From NCBI GenBank assembly GCA_944381155.1, contig CALWKA010000002.1, forward strand, positions 1 through 40,938: DNA of 40,938 nt, given 5' to 3'. Positions 15,127-23,692 of the stretch are shown here, piece after piece. Source of the stretch: an uncultured Clostridia bacterium (GTDB taxonomy: Bacteria > Bacillota > Clostridia > Christensenellales > UBA1242). Under the pieces are notes generated by a model that did not search any database, was not told the origin of the DNA, and worked only from the letters and a program-made list of their open reading frames with translations. The translations under genes and the position numbers were made by a program. How positions within the stretch are numbered: position 1 is the stretch's first letter; every line of letters starts with the position of its first letter.

Positions 15127-17331
15127 CTATTTGTTGGTCAACTGATTATACAAGTAATTGTCATTTAGAATTTGAAGATAATTCATTTTGATCAAAACAT
15201 TTTTTATTTCCGCATTGAATCTATCAATTATCTCTTGATCTTCTTCCATTCCATTAAATACATATTCATTCAAATTGTATGTGTAGACATTCCTGCAAAA
15301 TAGTCCACCTGTGTTTGAATAATATACGACCATATCCACCTGCTCGCCATCTAATTGATAAGTGTGTTCAAGCGGTGTGAATAATGAGTGCCCTAAATAT
15401 AAATTTTCATTGAAACTCACTCCTAATAGATCAAACACGGTAGGAATAATATCATAGGCGGAGCAAAATCTTGTATTTTCAGTATACACAACATCTTCAG
15501 GATCCGTCTGTGTTGAATTAAATTCTTTCAAACCAGGACTAGAAATTATCATAGGAATTGTGTTCAATTCAATACTAGAATAATCGTCTTCGTCAAAGCC
15601 TTTTACTTTGTTTGCCAATTTGTTGTAATAAGAATAGTGATCGGAGAATAAAACAATGGTCGTTTCATCATAGATATCGTATTCTTTCAACTTGTCTACA
15701 ATCACGCCTATTGCTTCGTCCAAGCCCATTGCACCGCACTGATAATAAACTAATTCTTCACATAATTCAGGATAATCTTCTTCGTAATTTTTCAAAACAT
15801 TGGCATACCAATTGGTAGGAGTCAAATCTTCTAGATTAGCATCTTCATCTTTGAGATCCCAACAACCTGTCACTTCATTGTATACGCAATCATCTTCTCC
15901 CCAACGCACATAATTATGATAACGCATACAATCACCCTCATCTTCATTGTATTCATACGAACCGTGAGTGGATACAGTCAAATAGAAAGTATAAAATGGA
16001 CGCTCGTCATAATCTGTAGGAATAATATAATCTATTGCATTTCTAACAAAATCACCTTCCGCATCCCATTGATCCCAACTTGTTTCTTCTTTTGAATATA
16101 CGGGGTTACCTTCCTCATCCAATACAGTATCTTTTCCCACGACATTTTCAAAGCCTAAATTCGAATGTGTTTTATTTCTGTCATAGAATCCGATTTTATG
16201 TGAATGTACATAACTTGTGTTGTATCCAAGATCGCTCAAAATCCCAGGCATTGAGTAATTAAACGCGTTCAAAGCGGGATCATACGAATCTCCCGCAATA
16301 TCAGTCAATCCTTCCCCAACAGGATAATTCCCAAGTATTGCATACGCTTCTGAATAATTTGTTTTCGATTTTGCAAAAAACTTTTTTGCAAGCAAACTAT
16401 CATTGCTGATATTTTCATTGTTTGTATCGGTTAAATAATCTTCTCCGTAAATTAGTGAATATATATTTGGCGTCAATTCGTATGATAGATTGTTATAATT
16501 TGAGTCATAATTGCCGTCACCAAAACAGAACCATTCAAGCGATTCCATCATAATCACTATCACATTGTTGCCCGAATCCACACCAAAAACTTCACTATCA
16601 GTATAATTATATTTTTCCCCCGAATTGAAATATTCAATTGTTGCCTTTTGAATTTCCTCGTCTATTTTGTCATTCATTCCTAGCAAAAGATTTGTCATAT
16701 ATCCGTACGATCCAAATTTTGAATAACTGCTATATTTAAGAAAACTAGTATTCATAAGGAATGTATCACTAGAAACATAGTTTGCGCTGTCCACATCCGC
16801 TAAATTGTTTATGTACAAGCGCTCATCAATATAATATGTGCAAACAAAACATTGCAGAGCCAAAATCAGTATCACATTAAATATAGAATAATGTTGACGA
16901 ATTTTAATTTTGTCCTTTTTGCATTTTCTTAACATCATATAACCCACAACGACGATAGCGATGTACACCAAGACGAGTTGCAATATCACAGAAAAATAAA
17001 TAAAACTGCTGGTCATAGCTGCGCCCGCTTCGTCCAAAAGGCGTATCATATCCATAGAAAAAAGGTCGCCGTAAATCGTATACAATGAATAATTGACATA
17101 AATCATAATCGCTTGCACGCCAAGCATGATTGTGTAAATAACATATTGTGCTGTAAAATTTGGTATTATAAAAATGAGAATAGCTAAAAACATAATGATT
17201 GCGAAATTATACCCAAAATATTCAGGCATAATACCCATACCAAGAATATGAAAAGTGACAGCTTCCAAAATCAAAGCTCCACAAATAAAATATAATACCA
17301 TAAGTAATTTACTTAAAACAGTCTTTAACAT
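15127..17331 (-). CDS. LtaS-like membrane phosphotransferase (alkaline phosphatase/sulfatase superfamily)
   Basis: A 734-aa protein. Five N-terminal membrane segments (about 8-30, 40-57, 62-81, 108-134, 150-166) are followed by an extracellular sulfatase-fold domain. Residues matching lipoteichoic acid synthase: metal ligand E263 in NVIVIMMESLEW, the likely nucleophile T324 in SKTNYSEAY, H456 in LTVSTHGSY, and D564-H565 in VLFSDHYSYYN. Family enzymes transfer glycerol phosphate or other phospho-groups from a lipid donor to a cell-surface polymer or glycolipid. At 734 aa it is longer than typical LtaS (about 650). There is no good Shine-Dalgarno sequence. No other teichoic acid genes are adjacent, so the exact substrate is open. 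Confidence 0.85.
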   Translation of the reverse strand: MLKTVLSKLLMVLYFICGALILEAVTFHILGMGIMPEYFGYNFAIIMFLAILIFIIPNFTAQYVIYTIMLGVQAIMIYVNYSLYTIYGDLFSMDMIRLLDEAGAAMTSSFIYFSVILQLVLVYIAIVVVGYMMLRKCKKDKIKIRQHYSIFNVILILALQCFVCTYYIDERLYINNLADVDSANYVSSDTFLMNTSFLKYSSYSKFGSYGYMTNLLLGMNDKIDEEIQKATIEYFNSGEKYNYTDSEVFGVDSGNNVIVIMMESLEWFCFGDGNYDSNYNNLSYELTPNIYSLIYGEDYLTDTNNENISNDSLLAKKFFAKSKTNYSEAYAILGNYPVGEGLTDIAGDSYDPALNAFNYSMPGILSDLGYNTSYVHSHKIGFYDRNKTHSNLGFENVVGKDTVLDEEGNPVYSKEETSWDQWDAEGDFVRNAIDYIIPTDYDERPFYTFYLTVSTHGSYEYNEDEGDCMRYHNYVRWGEDDCVYNEVTGCWDLKDEDANLEDLTPTNWYANVLKNYEEDYPELCEELVYYQCGAMGLDEAIGVIVDKLKEYDIYDETTIVLFSDHYSYYNKLANKVKGFDEDDYSSIELNTIPMIISSPGLKEFNSTQTDPEDVVYTENTRFCSAYDIIPTVFDLLGVSFNENLYLGHSLFTPLEHTYQLDGEQVDMVVYYSNTGGLFCRNVYTYNLNEYVFNGMEEDQEIIDRFNAEIKNVLIKMNYLQILNDNYLYNQLTNK

Positions 17332-17370
17332 TTTAAAATTATATACCTTGTCAAATTTATATCTTATTAA

Positions 17371-17399
17371 ATTATATATCTTATTAAAATTTATGTCAA
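17371..17399 (-). promoter_or_regulatory. Promoter of the LtaS-like gene
   Basis: On the minus strand, TTGACA (17394-17399), a 17-nt spacer and TATAAT (17371-17376). A second TATAAT (17338-17343) lies 6 nt before the ATG without a good -35. Between them a TTTAATAAGATATA motif is repeated. Confidence 0.75.
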
Positions 17400-17413
17400 C
17401 ATTATTTCATAAC

Positions 17414-17442
17414 TTGAAAAGTTTAAAATAAAATGATATAAT
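17414..17442 (+). promoter_or_regulatory. Promoter giving a leaderless transcript
   Basis: TTGAAA (17414-17419), a 17-nt spacer and TATAAT (17437-17442). The expected start (about 7 nt downstream) is 17449, the A of the ATG, and no ribosome site exists upstream. Confidence 0.7.
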
Positions 17443-17448
17443 AATATT

Positions 17449-18387
17449 ATGTTTAGTTGGTTGAAAAATAAACTAAATACGCTCATTCCAGACGACGCAA
17501 ATAAAGGAATTATGTCGTCGAATTTTTGTACGGTGAAAAATGGTAGCAAAATTAGTGTGCCTAACGAAATCGTTTGCTACATAAACTACAAAGATAAAAA
17601 TTATCTAAAACTAAATTCGGGAGAATATAGTTTGAACGAAGCAACTCTGCCCGAATTGTGTGCAAAACAGCGCGGAAAAGCAAAAAAATTAAAGAAGATT
17701 AAGATAGATTTTTATTTTATCAACACGAAAAAATTTGATATGTCTTTTAGATACAAAGATAAAGTTGAAGTCCAAAATAGATTGGCAAAATTGATATTTT
17801 CAATCAAGTACAATTGCAATGTGGTTGATGACAAAAAAATATTCAAATCTATCCTATATTTAATGGCTGATCCGACATCTGTCAGTTCGGCTACGCTAAT
17901 AAACGATTATCTGAAAGACAATTTGACAAATTATTTTTTCAAACAAAATTTATCTAATATCCACCTTGACATAAACACAAAAGAAGAAATTAAAAATCGA
18001 ATCGCAAAAGCGTTGCAAAAAATCGGATTACAATTGAATTCGTTTGAAATAACCGTTGAAGAACAATTGAACCGAAAAAAATCTATAAATAAAACGCCTG
18101 TTCATTCTGGATTTTTTGATAGCTTCAATGATTCACTCGCACTCGCACAACAAACTAAAGAAACTTCGAATTTTGAAACAAACAAAATAGTTGAAGAAAA
18201 ATCAAGCGAAAATGTTGACCAAACGAAAGAAAAAGAGTATACTGATACAAGTCAAACTGAAAATACAACTAATACACATCAGACAAATACTACTGACTCA
18301 AATTCAATATCTGTCTGCCCAAGATGTCAAAACAAATTGATAAAGGGTTCAAAATATTGTCATAGATGTGGATATGAAATCAATTAG
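17449..18387 (+). CDS. SPFH-like protein with C-terminal zinc ribbon
   Basis: A 312-aa protein. The N-terminal two thirds (about residues 20-215) resemble the SPFH/band-7-type proteins found with zinc ribbons in Firmicutes: a strand-rich start (GSKISVPNEIVCYINYKDKN), then helical segments with alternating charge (KEEIKNRIAKALQKIGLQLNSFEI). A Ser/Thr/Glu-rich linker (about 225-285) leads to a zinc ribbon with CPRC (290-293) and CHRC (304-307). No signal peptide or membrane segment is visible. It is probably leaderless. The next gene, a DUF1858 protein, starts 8 nt after its stop and uses a ribosome site overlapping that stop. The family assignment is moderate, not certain. Confidence 0.6.
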   Translation: MFSWLKNKLNTLIPDDANKGIMSSNFCTVKNGSKISVPNEIVCYINYKDKNYLKLNSGEYSLNEATLPELCAKQRGKAKKLKKIKIDFYFINTKKFDMSFRYKDKVEVQNRLAKLIFSIKYNCNVVDDKKIFKSILYLMADPTSVSSATLINDYLKDNLTNYFFKQNLSNIHLDINTKEEIKNRIAKALQKIGLQLNSFEITVEEQLNRKKSINKTPVHSGFFDSFNDSLALAQQTKETSNFETNKIVEEKSSENVDQTKEKEYTDTSQTENTTNTHQTNTTDSNSISVCPRCQNKLIKGSKYCHRCGYEIN

Positions 18388-18395
18388 GAGGAAAT

Positions 18396-18602
18396 ATGAA
18401 AAAATTCAAAAAAACTGATATAATAGCAGATGTATTGCAAAATCACGAAAATGCGGAAGAAATTCTCACAAAATTCGGTTTCCATTGTATCTACTGCCCC
18501 GCATCTCAAATGGAGACAATAGAAGAAGCGTGCATTGTTCACGACATTGATGTAAACGAACTATTAAACGCTTTGAATAGCCAACCAAAAGCAACTAAAT
18601 AA
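18396..18602 (+). CDS. DUF1858 domain protein
   Basis: A 68-aa protein matching the DUF1858 core: DIIADVLQNHENAEEILTKFGFHCIYCPASQMETIEEACIVHDIDVNELL in outline, with the CIYC pair and the METIEEAC segment. DUF1858 is a small helical domain often found alone or near redox, hybrid-cluster or ScdA-type proteins; its role is not settled. AGGAGG overlaps the stop codon of the SPFH-like gene, so the two genes form an operon, closed by the palindromic terminator at 18695. Confidence 0.85.
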   Translation: MKKFKKTDIIADVLQNHENAEEILTKFGFHCIYCPASQMETIEEACIVHDIDVNELLNALNSQPKATK

Positions 18603-18694
18603 TCATTTATTTTAGATTATCATATATATCGTTTGCATAAACATCTTAAAAATTAATAACAAAAACATTATTAAAATATTATGATACTTAAAAA

Positions 18695-18722
18695 TAAAAG
18701 GGCGATCGCCCTTTTATTTTTT
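18695..18722. terminator. Bidirectional terminator, palindrome with GCGATCGC core
   Basis: A perfect 22-bp palindrome (TAAAAGGGCGA and its complement, 18695-18716) with T-rich flanks. It closes the DUF1858 operon on plus and the AT-hook gene on minus; the stop codon of the latter (18714-18716) lies inside the stem. Confidence 0.85.
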
Positions 18723-21119
18723 CTTATTTGAGATGTTTGAATTTTTTTCTAATTCTTTTTTAGTCTCTTCAAGTTTTGCACTCTCTCTTGCAATCTGATC
18801 ATCTATCTCTTTCAAGTATGCATCAATGTCATTGATAGGCGCTTGCTCTTGTGCTGTTTTTTCTTTCTTTGGTCTACCTCGTCTCTTTGGCTCTGCTGTC
18901 GTAGATTGAGTGGATTCATTATTTTCTTGTTGTTTATTTTTCTTTGGTCTGCCTGCTTTTTTTGTGCTCTTTGATTTGTTGTTTGACTTCTTTTTGCCGT
19001 CATCTTTTTTCGTTTCACTGGTGACTTCTTCAGACTTAATTTCATCTTCTTTCACTTTTTTAGGACGACCACGACGAACAGACTTTTTCTCTTGCACATT
19101 TTCAACTGGTTCAACCGCGATATCGCTTGGTTCTACAGACGAATTGGTTTCAACCACCTTTTCTTCTGCTGGCTCTTCTATAGTTTTTGCTTTCTTTGGT
19201 CTACCCTTTTTCTTGCTGGGCTTTGGTGTCTGTTCAGATTTTGCTTTCTTTGGTCTACCCACAGATTTCTTTGGCTTTTCTTCCGTCTTTTCTTTTTTTG
19301 GTCTGCCTGCTTTTTTCCTAGATTTGCTTTCATTATCTTGAACGGTGAAGATATCTTCTGAACGGACAATATTTTCCCCTTCAATATTGTCATTCTGTTC
19401 TTCTTGAACTACTGGCTCTTGGTCAGCTCCCTGTGCATTTTCTTCAAAATTCTGATCTTCTTCTTGATTAGGTTCGCCTTCTCCTGCAATGTTTTCATTG
19501 TTTGTATCAACATTTTCTACATCTTCAAAATTCTGATCTTCTACTGGTTGTCCTTCTTGATTTTCTTCAGATTGAATTTCTTCATTAGATTGTTCACTAT
19601 TCTGATAATATTGATATTGTGATTGATCATCTATATTTTGTTCGCTTGGAGACTCGGTCTGTTGATTGTCTTGCGGAACATACTCTGGTTGCTGATATTG
19701 TGGCGGTGCGGTTTGCATTTGCGCTTGCTGATCGAGTTTCTCTGTCAAAGCCTGATTCTGACTATAAATATTGTCTAACTCTTTATCTTTTGAAACAATC
19801 TTTTCTTCTAGATCTTTAATCTCTTGTTTCATTTTAGCGTGATTTTCTTTTTCTCTTTCTTCTACCGCCTTTTTAGCTGCATCATAAACTTTGTTGCTAT
19901 ATGTGTCAAATTCGCTCATCATACCCTTTTCCAAAGTCCTACGCGCGTCTTTGATTTCATTTTCTACACTAGTCAATTCAGTTTGATAATCTTCAAGCAA
20001 TTTTTTGTGCCTATCCGTTGCTGTATCATAATCGCGTTCCAAATTTCTTTGACGATCAAGCTCTTGCTGTTGTTGCTTTTTCAAATAGTTGGCTTCAATG
20101 GTTGAAGAAACTTCTTCGAGTTGAGTTTTGAAGTTGTCAAACGATTCTTTACTAACCTGCATTTGTCGTTGATACTCTTTGGTCGTCTCTCTGAAGTTCA
20201 TTTCTTCTTGCGTGATATCTGCATTAATTTGCTCAATATCTTGCATCAATTTTTTACGCTCTGCTATATAGTTTTCTGCTTCCTGCATCGCGCGTTCCAA
20301 CACAAGTGAACTCTCTACGCCCGCTTCGTCAAAATTGAATTTCTCGTGCTCAACATTTTTCAAACGCGCACGCTCCAATTCTCTCTTTTCTTCTTCCGCA
20401 CGCTTTTGAAGATATGCATAAAGGATAGGGATACCTTTTCTAATTTCGTTGCGGTCGAACAAAACTTCATAATCGACATAGTCTGGCAATGTTTGCGTGG
20501 CTTTGTCAATATTCACTTCAAAATATTGATAGTTTTGATACAAGTCGCTAACTATTGCATTATGCCTTAAATCTAGGAAAATGGTGATTATATAATTCAA
20601 AACTAGCATTATGATAGGACATAGCAAAACGCGTTGCAACACCAAAATCAAATCTAAATCAAGTGAGAATTCGTATGAATAATATAAATTCAAAAGTATA
20701 GCTGCAAACACATAAATATAAGTCAAAATATTCATAACAGATATTGCTCGCTTGAACGAGCTATTTTTGATAGGAGCAGACACGCAAATATCAAACGACA
20801 TATATTTGCTTGCTTTATCCTCACGATATAACACAAATTGTTGCCATTGTTTGCGCAATTGTTTTGGCACCTTCCTAGATTTCATTTTATCATTGAAAGA
20901 AAACAAATTTTCTTCCGTGATCTGCGGATTGTCAATAAAATAATTGTTAAACATATCCACAGTTTTAATCAGTCTAGCCTCATACGCCCTAGAAGTAGCG
21001 ATAATAACGGCAATTACTGTCACTAAAAATAATGAACAAAAAATAATAAAAATTATATTATAATTCAAATAATTTTTTAATGAACTAAAGAATTTATCGA
21101 CTTCATTAAAAATGTTCAT
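18714..21119 (-). CDS. Membrane-anchored coiled-coil protein with six AT-hook-like motifs
   Basis: An 801-aa protein. ATG 21119 is used because AAGGGG lies 7 nt upstream; an in-frame start 41 codons earlier has no ribosome site. Three membrane segments lie at about residues 21-42, 128-146 and 157-182. The loop after the first is strongly basic and the tail follows the third, so the N-terminus should be outside and the tail in the cytoplasm. Residues 235-470 are coiled coil, 470-600 are Gln/Glu/Asn-rich, and 600-760 hold six GRPKK cores (605, 621, 639, 684, 723, 748), two as RRGRPKK. These resemble AT-hooks, which bind the minor groove of AT-rich DNA. A short C-terminal coiled coil ends the protein. 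A role as a chromosome-to-membrane tether is inference; I know no named family. Confidence 0.85.
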   Translation of the reverse strand: MNIFNEVDKFFSSLKNYLNYNIIFIIFCSLFLVTVIAVIIATSRAYEARLIKTVDMFNNYFIDNPQITEENLFSFNDKMKSRKVPKQLRKQWQQFVLYREDKASKYMSFDICVSAPIKNSSFKRAISVMNILTYIYVFAAILLNLYYSYEFSLDLDLILVLQRVLLCPIIMLVLNYIITIFLDLRHNAIVSDLYQNYQYFEVNIDKATQTLPDYVDYEVLFDRNEIRKGIPILYAYLQKRAEEEKRELERARLKNVEHEKFNFDEAGVESSLVLERAMQEAENYIAERKKLMQDIEQINADITQEEMNFRETTKEYQRQMQVSKESFDNFKTQLEEVSSTIEANYLKKQQQQELDRQRNLERDYDTATDRHKKLLEDYQTELTSVENEIKDARRTLEKGMMSEFDTYSNKVYDAAKKAVEEREKENHAKMKQEIKDLEEKIVSKDKELDNIYSQNQALTEKLDQQAQMQTAPPQYQQPEYVPQDNQQTESPSEQNIDDQSQYQYYQNSEQSNEEIQSEENQEGQPVEDQNFEDVENVDTNNENIAGEGEPNQEEDQNFEENAQGADQEPVVQEEQNDNIEGENIVRSEDIFTVQDNESKSRKKAGRPKKEKTEEKPKKSVGRPKKAKSEQTPKPSKKKGRPKKAKTIEEPAEEKVVETNSSVEPSDIAVEPVENVQEKKSVRRGRPKKVKEDEIKSEEVTSETKKDDGKKKSNNKSKSTKKAGRPKKNKQQENNESTQSTTAEPKRRGRPKKEKTAQEQAPINDIDAYLKEIDDQIARESAKLEETKKELEKNSNISNKKK

Positions 21120-21170
21120 AAATACCCCTTTTATCAAAAAATATATAATTTGACAATTATCTACAATGTT

Positions 21171-21179
21171 ATTATAACA
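21171..21179 (-). promoter_or_regulatory. Extended -10 promoter of the AT-hook gene
   Basis: On the minus strand, TGT-TATAAT (-10 at 21171-21176). No good -35 lies 17 nt upstream. The transcript would have a leader of about 45 nt with AAGGGG before the ATG. Confidence 0.55.
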
Positions 21180-21878
21180 CAAAGATAAATTAATTACTAA
21201 TATTTTTTCAATATTTTTCAATTTTTTATATAATTTTTTCAATCAAAATTGTTTATTAATTTTTATTTTTAATGAGCGACTTTTAAACAAATATGTGATT
21301 AATTCGTAAAAAATATTTTTTATTTTTATTTCATAAAACTAAAAAGATTAATTTGAAAAAATAATTTTATAAGTTTTATATTGAAAAAAAATTTTTAATA
21401 TTCATTAAAAATTCAATCATTTTTTCATAATTTTTGGTTGAATATGAGTAAAAATTATTTTTATCCAATAAAAACAAAAAAATTTAATTAATTATACATT
21501 AAAATTAATTTAATCAAAAATTTATATAACAAAAAGGTACCATTATAACATCAGATATCAATATTTATTAAAACTAAAAATAACTCAATATTGCAAGAAT
21601 ATATTATTAAAAATGTTAAATTTACATTTATTTTTTATTATTTGATAATATATTATATCAGTTTAATAATAGTCTACATTTATATATTGAATTATAATTT
21701 ATATTTATATTTATATTTTATATATTGAATTATAATCTACATTTATATATTTGTATTAATATATAATTTTAATAACTAATTTAAAATTGCAAAAATTGTA
21801 TATATAAATATTTTTAATTAAAAGATTTTTAAAATAAATAAAACATAAATTCATATCTACATATTCAGACATATTTAT
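21180..21878. other. 700-nt AT-rich intergenic region with internal direct repeats
   Basis: No gene or RNA is visible. TCTACATTTATATAT occurs at 21673-21687 and again at 21737-21751, and TATATATTGAATTATAAT occurs twice (about 21681 and 21719), forming an interleaved repeat of A/T-rich words. It separates the two divergent genes. As the longest gene-free stretch in the window, and next to a gene for a putative AT-hook protein, it could be a binding target, but this is speculation. Confidence 0.5.
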
Positions 21879-21907
21879 TTGACATTTTGCAAAAAATATT
21901 TTAATAT
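21879..21907 (+). promoter_or_regulatory. Promoter of the zinc peptidase gene
   Basis: TTGACA (21879-21884), a 17-nt spacer and TAATAT (21902-21907). The leader of about 16 nt contains GGAGG. Confidence 0.7.
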
Positions 21908-21929
21908 ATATTAGCATTGGAGGAAAAAT

Positions 21930-22655
21930 ATGTTTTATACATATATGGTATATTATATCCTAGGCATCGTTATGATACCCGGTTTAATCTTGGGTATTTG
22001 GGCTCAATCAAAAGTTTATTCCACATTTAATCAATACAACACGGTTCAGACAAAGCACGGAAAAACTGCCAGCGAAGTGGCTCGTTTTATGCTGGACAGC
22101 GGTGGTTGTGTGGACACACAAATACAACAAATAAGAGGAAGTTTGACTGATAATTTCAACCCTAAAACAAACACAGTATCTCTATCTGAAGCTGTATACA
22201 ATCAGAGTAGTATTGCATCAATTGGCGTCACCGCGCACGAAATCGGTCATGTGTTTCAACATAAACAAGGTTATGCCCCTATCAAAATTCGCAACGCGCT
22301 AGTACCTATTATGAATATATCCGGGCTGATAATGTGGCCATTGATTATCATAGGTTTGATTATGGAAATGTTTTATTATGTGACTCTTGCTGATTGGTTT
22401 ATTTATATTGGAATCGGAATATATGCGCTAAATATCATATTTTGTTTAATCACTTTACCAATTGAATTGAACGCAAGCAAACGCGCAGAAAAAATGCTTT
22501 TAGCCACAGGCGAAATGGATCAAGAAGAAGTCAAGGGTGTAAAAAAAGTGCTCAATGCTGCTGCTTGGACTTATGTGGCAGCGCTGGTCACTTCTGTACT
22601 GTCTTTATTAAGACTTGTATTATTCATTTTTATGATGCGTTCAGATCGCCGTTAA
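21930..22655 (+). CDS. YugP-type membrane zinc metallopeptidase
   Basis: A 241-aa protein of the Zn_peptidase_2 (PF04298) family. An N-terminal membrane helix (about 5-25) is followed by the conserved ASEVARFMLDSGG segment and the zinc site HEIGH (103-107) in TAHEIGHVFQHKQGY. Further membrane helices lie at about 124-145, 150-177 and 215-237; ELNASKRAEKML (about 182-193) is the conserved segment expected to supply the third ligand. Length is normal. GGAGG lies 6 nt before ATG. The substrate is unknown; such proteins are presumed membrane proteases. Its stop codon overlaps the stop of the convergent alr gene, with no terminator between. Confidence 0.9.
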   Translation: MFYTYMVYYILGIVMIPGLILGIWAQSKVYSTFNQYNTVQTKHGKTASEVARFMLDSGGCVDTQIQQIRGSLTDNFNPKTNTVSLSEAVYNQSSIASIGVTAHEIGHVFQHKQGYAPIKIRNALVPIMNISGLIMWPLIIIGLIMEMFYYVTLADWFIYIGIGIYALNIIFCLITLPIELNASKRAEKMLLATGEMDQEEVKGVKKVLNAAAWTYVAALVTSVLSLLRLVLFIFMMRSDRR

Positions 22656-23677
22656 TCATCATTTATAATTTTCCTTTTGGCGCGCGAATATGAAAATTTG
22701 GTCATAATTTCGTATTCGCTAGTATGAATATAATCTGCATACATCTTAAGGGAGTTGATATCATTCAATATGTAGATATCATCTCCTTTTTTTATTTCGA
22801 CATTGCTGACATCTATGAAAAAACAATCCATACAAATATTCAATACTTTGCATTTTGCATTGTTTATTGCAATTTCTATCCCAACAAATGCCATATCAAA
22901 GCCGTCCGCATAACCGAATGGCACTATTGCCACTTTCATCTCTTTGGGCGCTACGAAACGGTAGTCATACCCAACCAATTCACCCTTTTTCACAAAATTG
23001 ATTTGCGTAATTTTACTTTTTATGCTGACCACATGGAAAAATTTATCCGAAGATTTATCATATAGATTGAATCCTATCCGCACCATATCCAAATGATGAT
23101 TGACTGTTAAATTGACCGCGCTGTTATCCGCGTGGACAATTGGATTGAATCCCATTTTCTTTGATAGTAAAACGAAGGGTAAAAAATTATAAATTTGTGA
23201 ATTCACATAATCATCAGATGTGGCAAAATGCGTGTACAAGCCCTCAAAATTCAGTTTGCTATTTTTGATTAAATTCAGCGCTTGCCAAAACTGCATAAAC
23301 GATTTAAAGCCATACCTATTCATACCGGTATTGATTTTTATATGAATATTAATTTCTTTGTTTCGTTTCAAAAGCGTCTTCACATCATCCAGCGAATTGC
23401 ACGAATATGAAAGTTGCGGTAAAATCTTTATTTCATTTGGGTGCCCTAATATCAAAATTTTTTTCTTGGTGATACGCAATAATTTTTCTGCCTCAAAAAA
23501 ACAAGCCACTCCATAATAATCTACAAATGGGTCAATTATTTTGACCGTTTCTTTCATCCCTACGCCATAGGCATTAGCCTTCACCATAGCGCACAGCAAA
23601 GAATTTGGATTATTTTGTTTGACTTGTTTAATATTATTCAACAATTTCGCTTTATCAATCAATATTTCATTAATCAT
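22652..23677 (-). CDS. alr: Alanine racemase
   Basis: A 341-aa PLP enzyme that makes D-alanine for peptidoglycan. The PLP lysine is K33 in MVKANAYGVG. Other family features: INTGMNRYGF, GLYTHFATSDD, MVRIGFNLYD, GYDYRFVAP (the loop carrying the second catalytic Tyr), PFGYADGF and ICMDCFFIDVSN. It is 30-40 residues shorter than usual (about 370-390), with compact loops rather than an obvious truncation. No Shine-Dalgarno sequence is visible. It starts 15 nt after queH, so it is probably co-transcribed. The convergent zinc peptidase gene overlaps its stop codon. Confidence 0.92.
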   Translation of the reverse strand: MINEILIDKAKLLNNIKQVKQNNPNSLLCAMVKANAYGVGMKETVKIIDPFVDYYGVACFFEAEKLLRITKKKILILGHPNEIKILPQLSYSCNSLDDVKTLLKRNKEINIHIKINTGMNRYGFKSFMQFWQALNLIKNSKLNFEGLYTHFATSDDYVNSQIYNFLPFVLLSKKMGFNPIVHADNSAVNLTVNHHLDMVRIGFNLYDKSSDKFFHVVSIKSKITQINFVKKGELVGYDYRFVAPKEMKVAIVPFGYADGFDMAFVGIEIAINNAKCKVLNICMDCFFIDVSNVEIKKGDDIYILNDINSLKMYADYIHTSEYEIMTKFSYSRAKRKIINDD

Positions 23678-23692
23678 ATTAGATATATATGA

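Noticed and set aside
18812..19393. Several long frames on both strands within the AT-hook region
   Set aside because: They are shadows of the repetitive Lys/Arg/Glu-rich coding sequence; no starts with ribosome sites.
21180..21878. Replication origin in the AT-rich spacer
   Set aside because: No cluster of DnaA boxes (only one imperfect TTATCCA-like word near 21465) and no dnaA or dnaN nearby.
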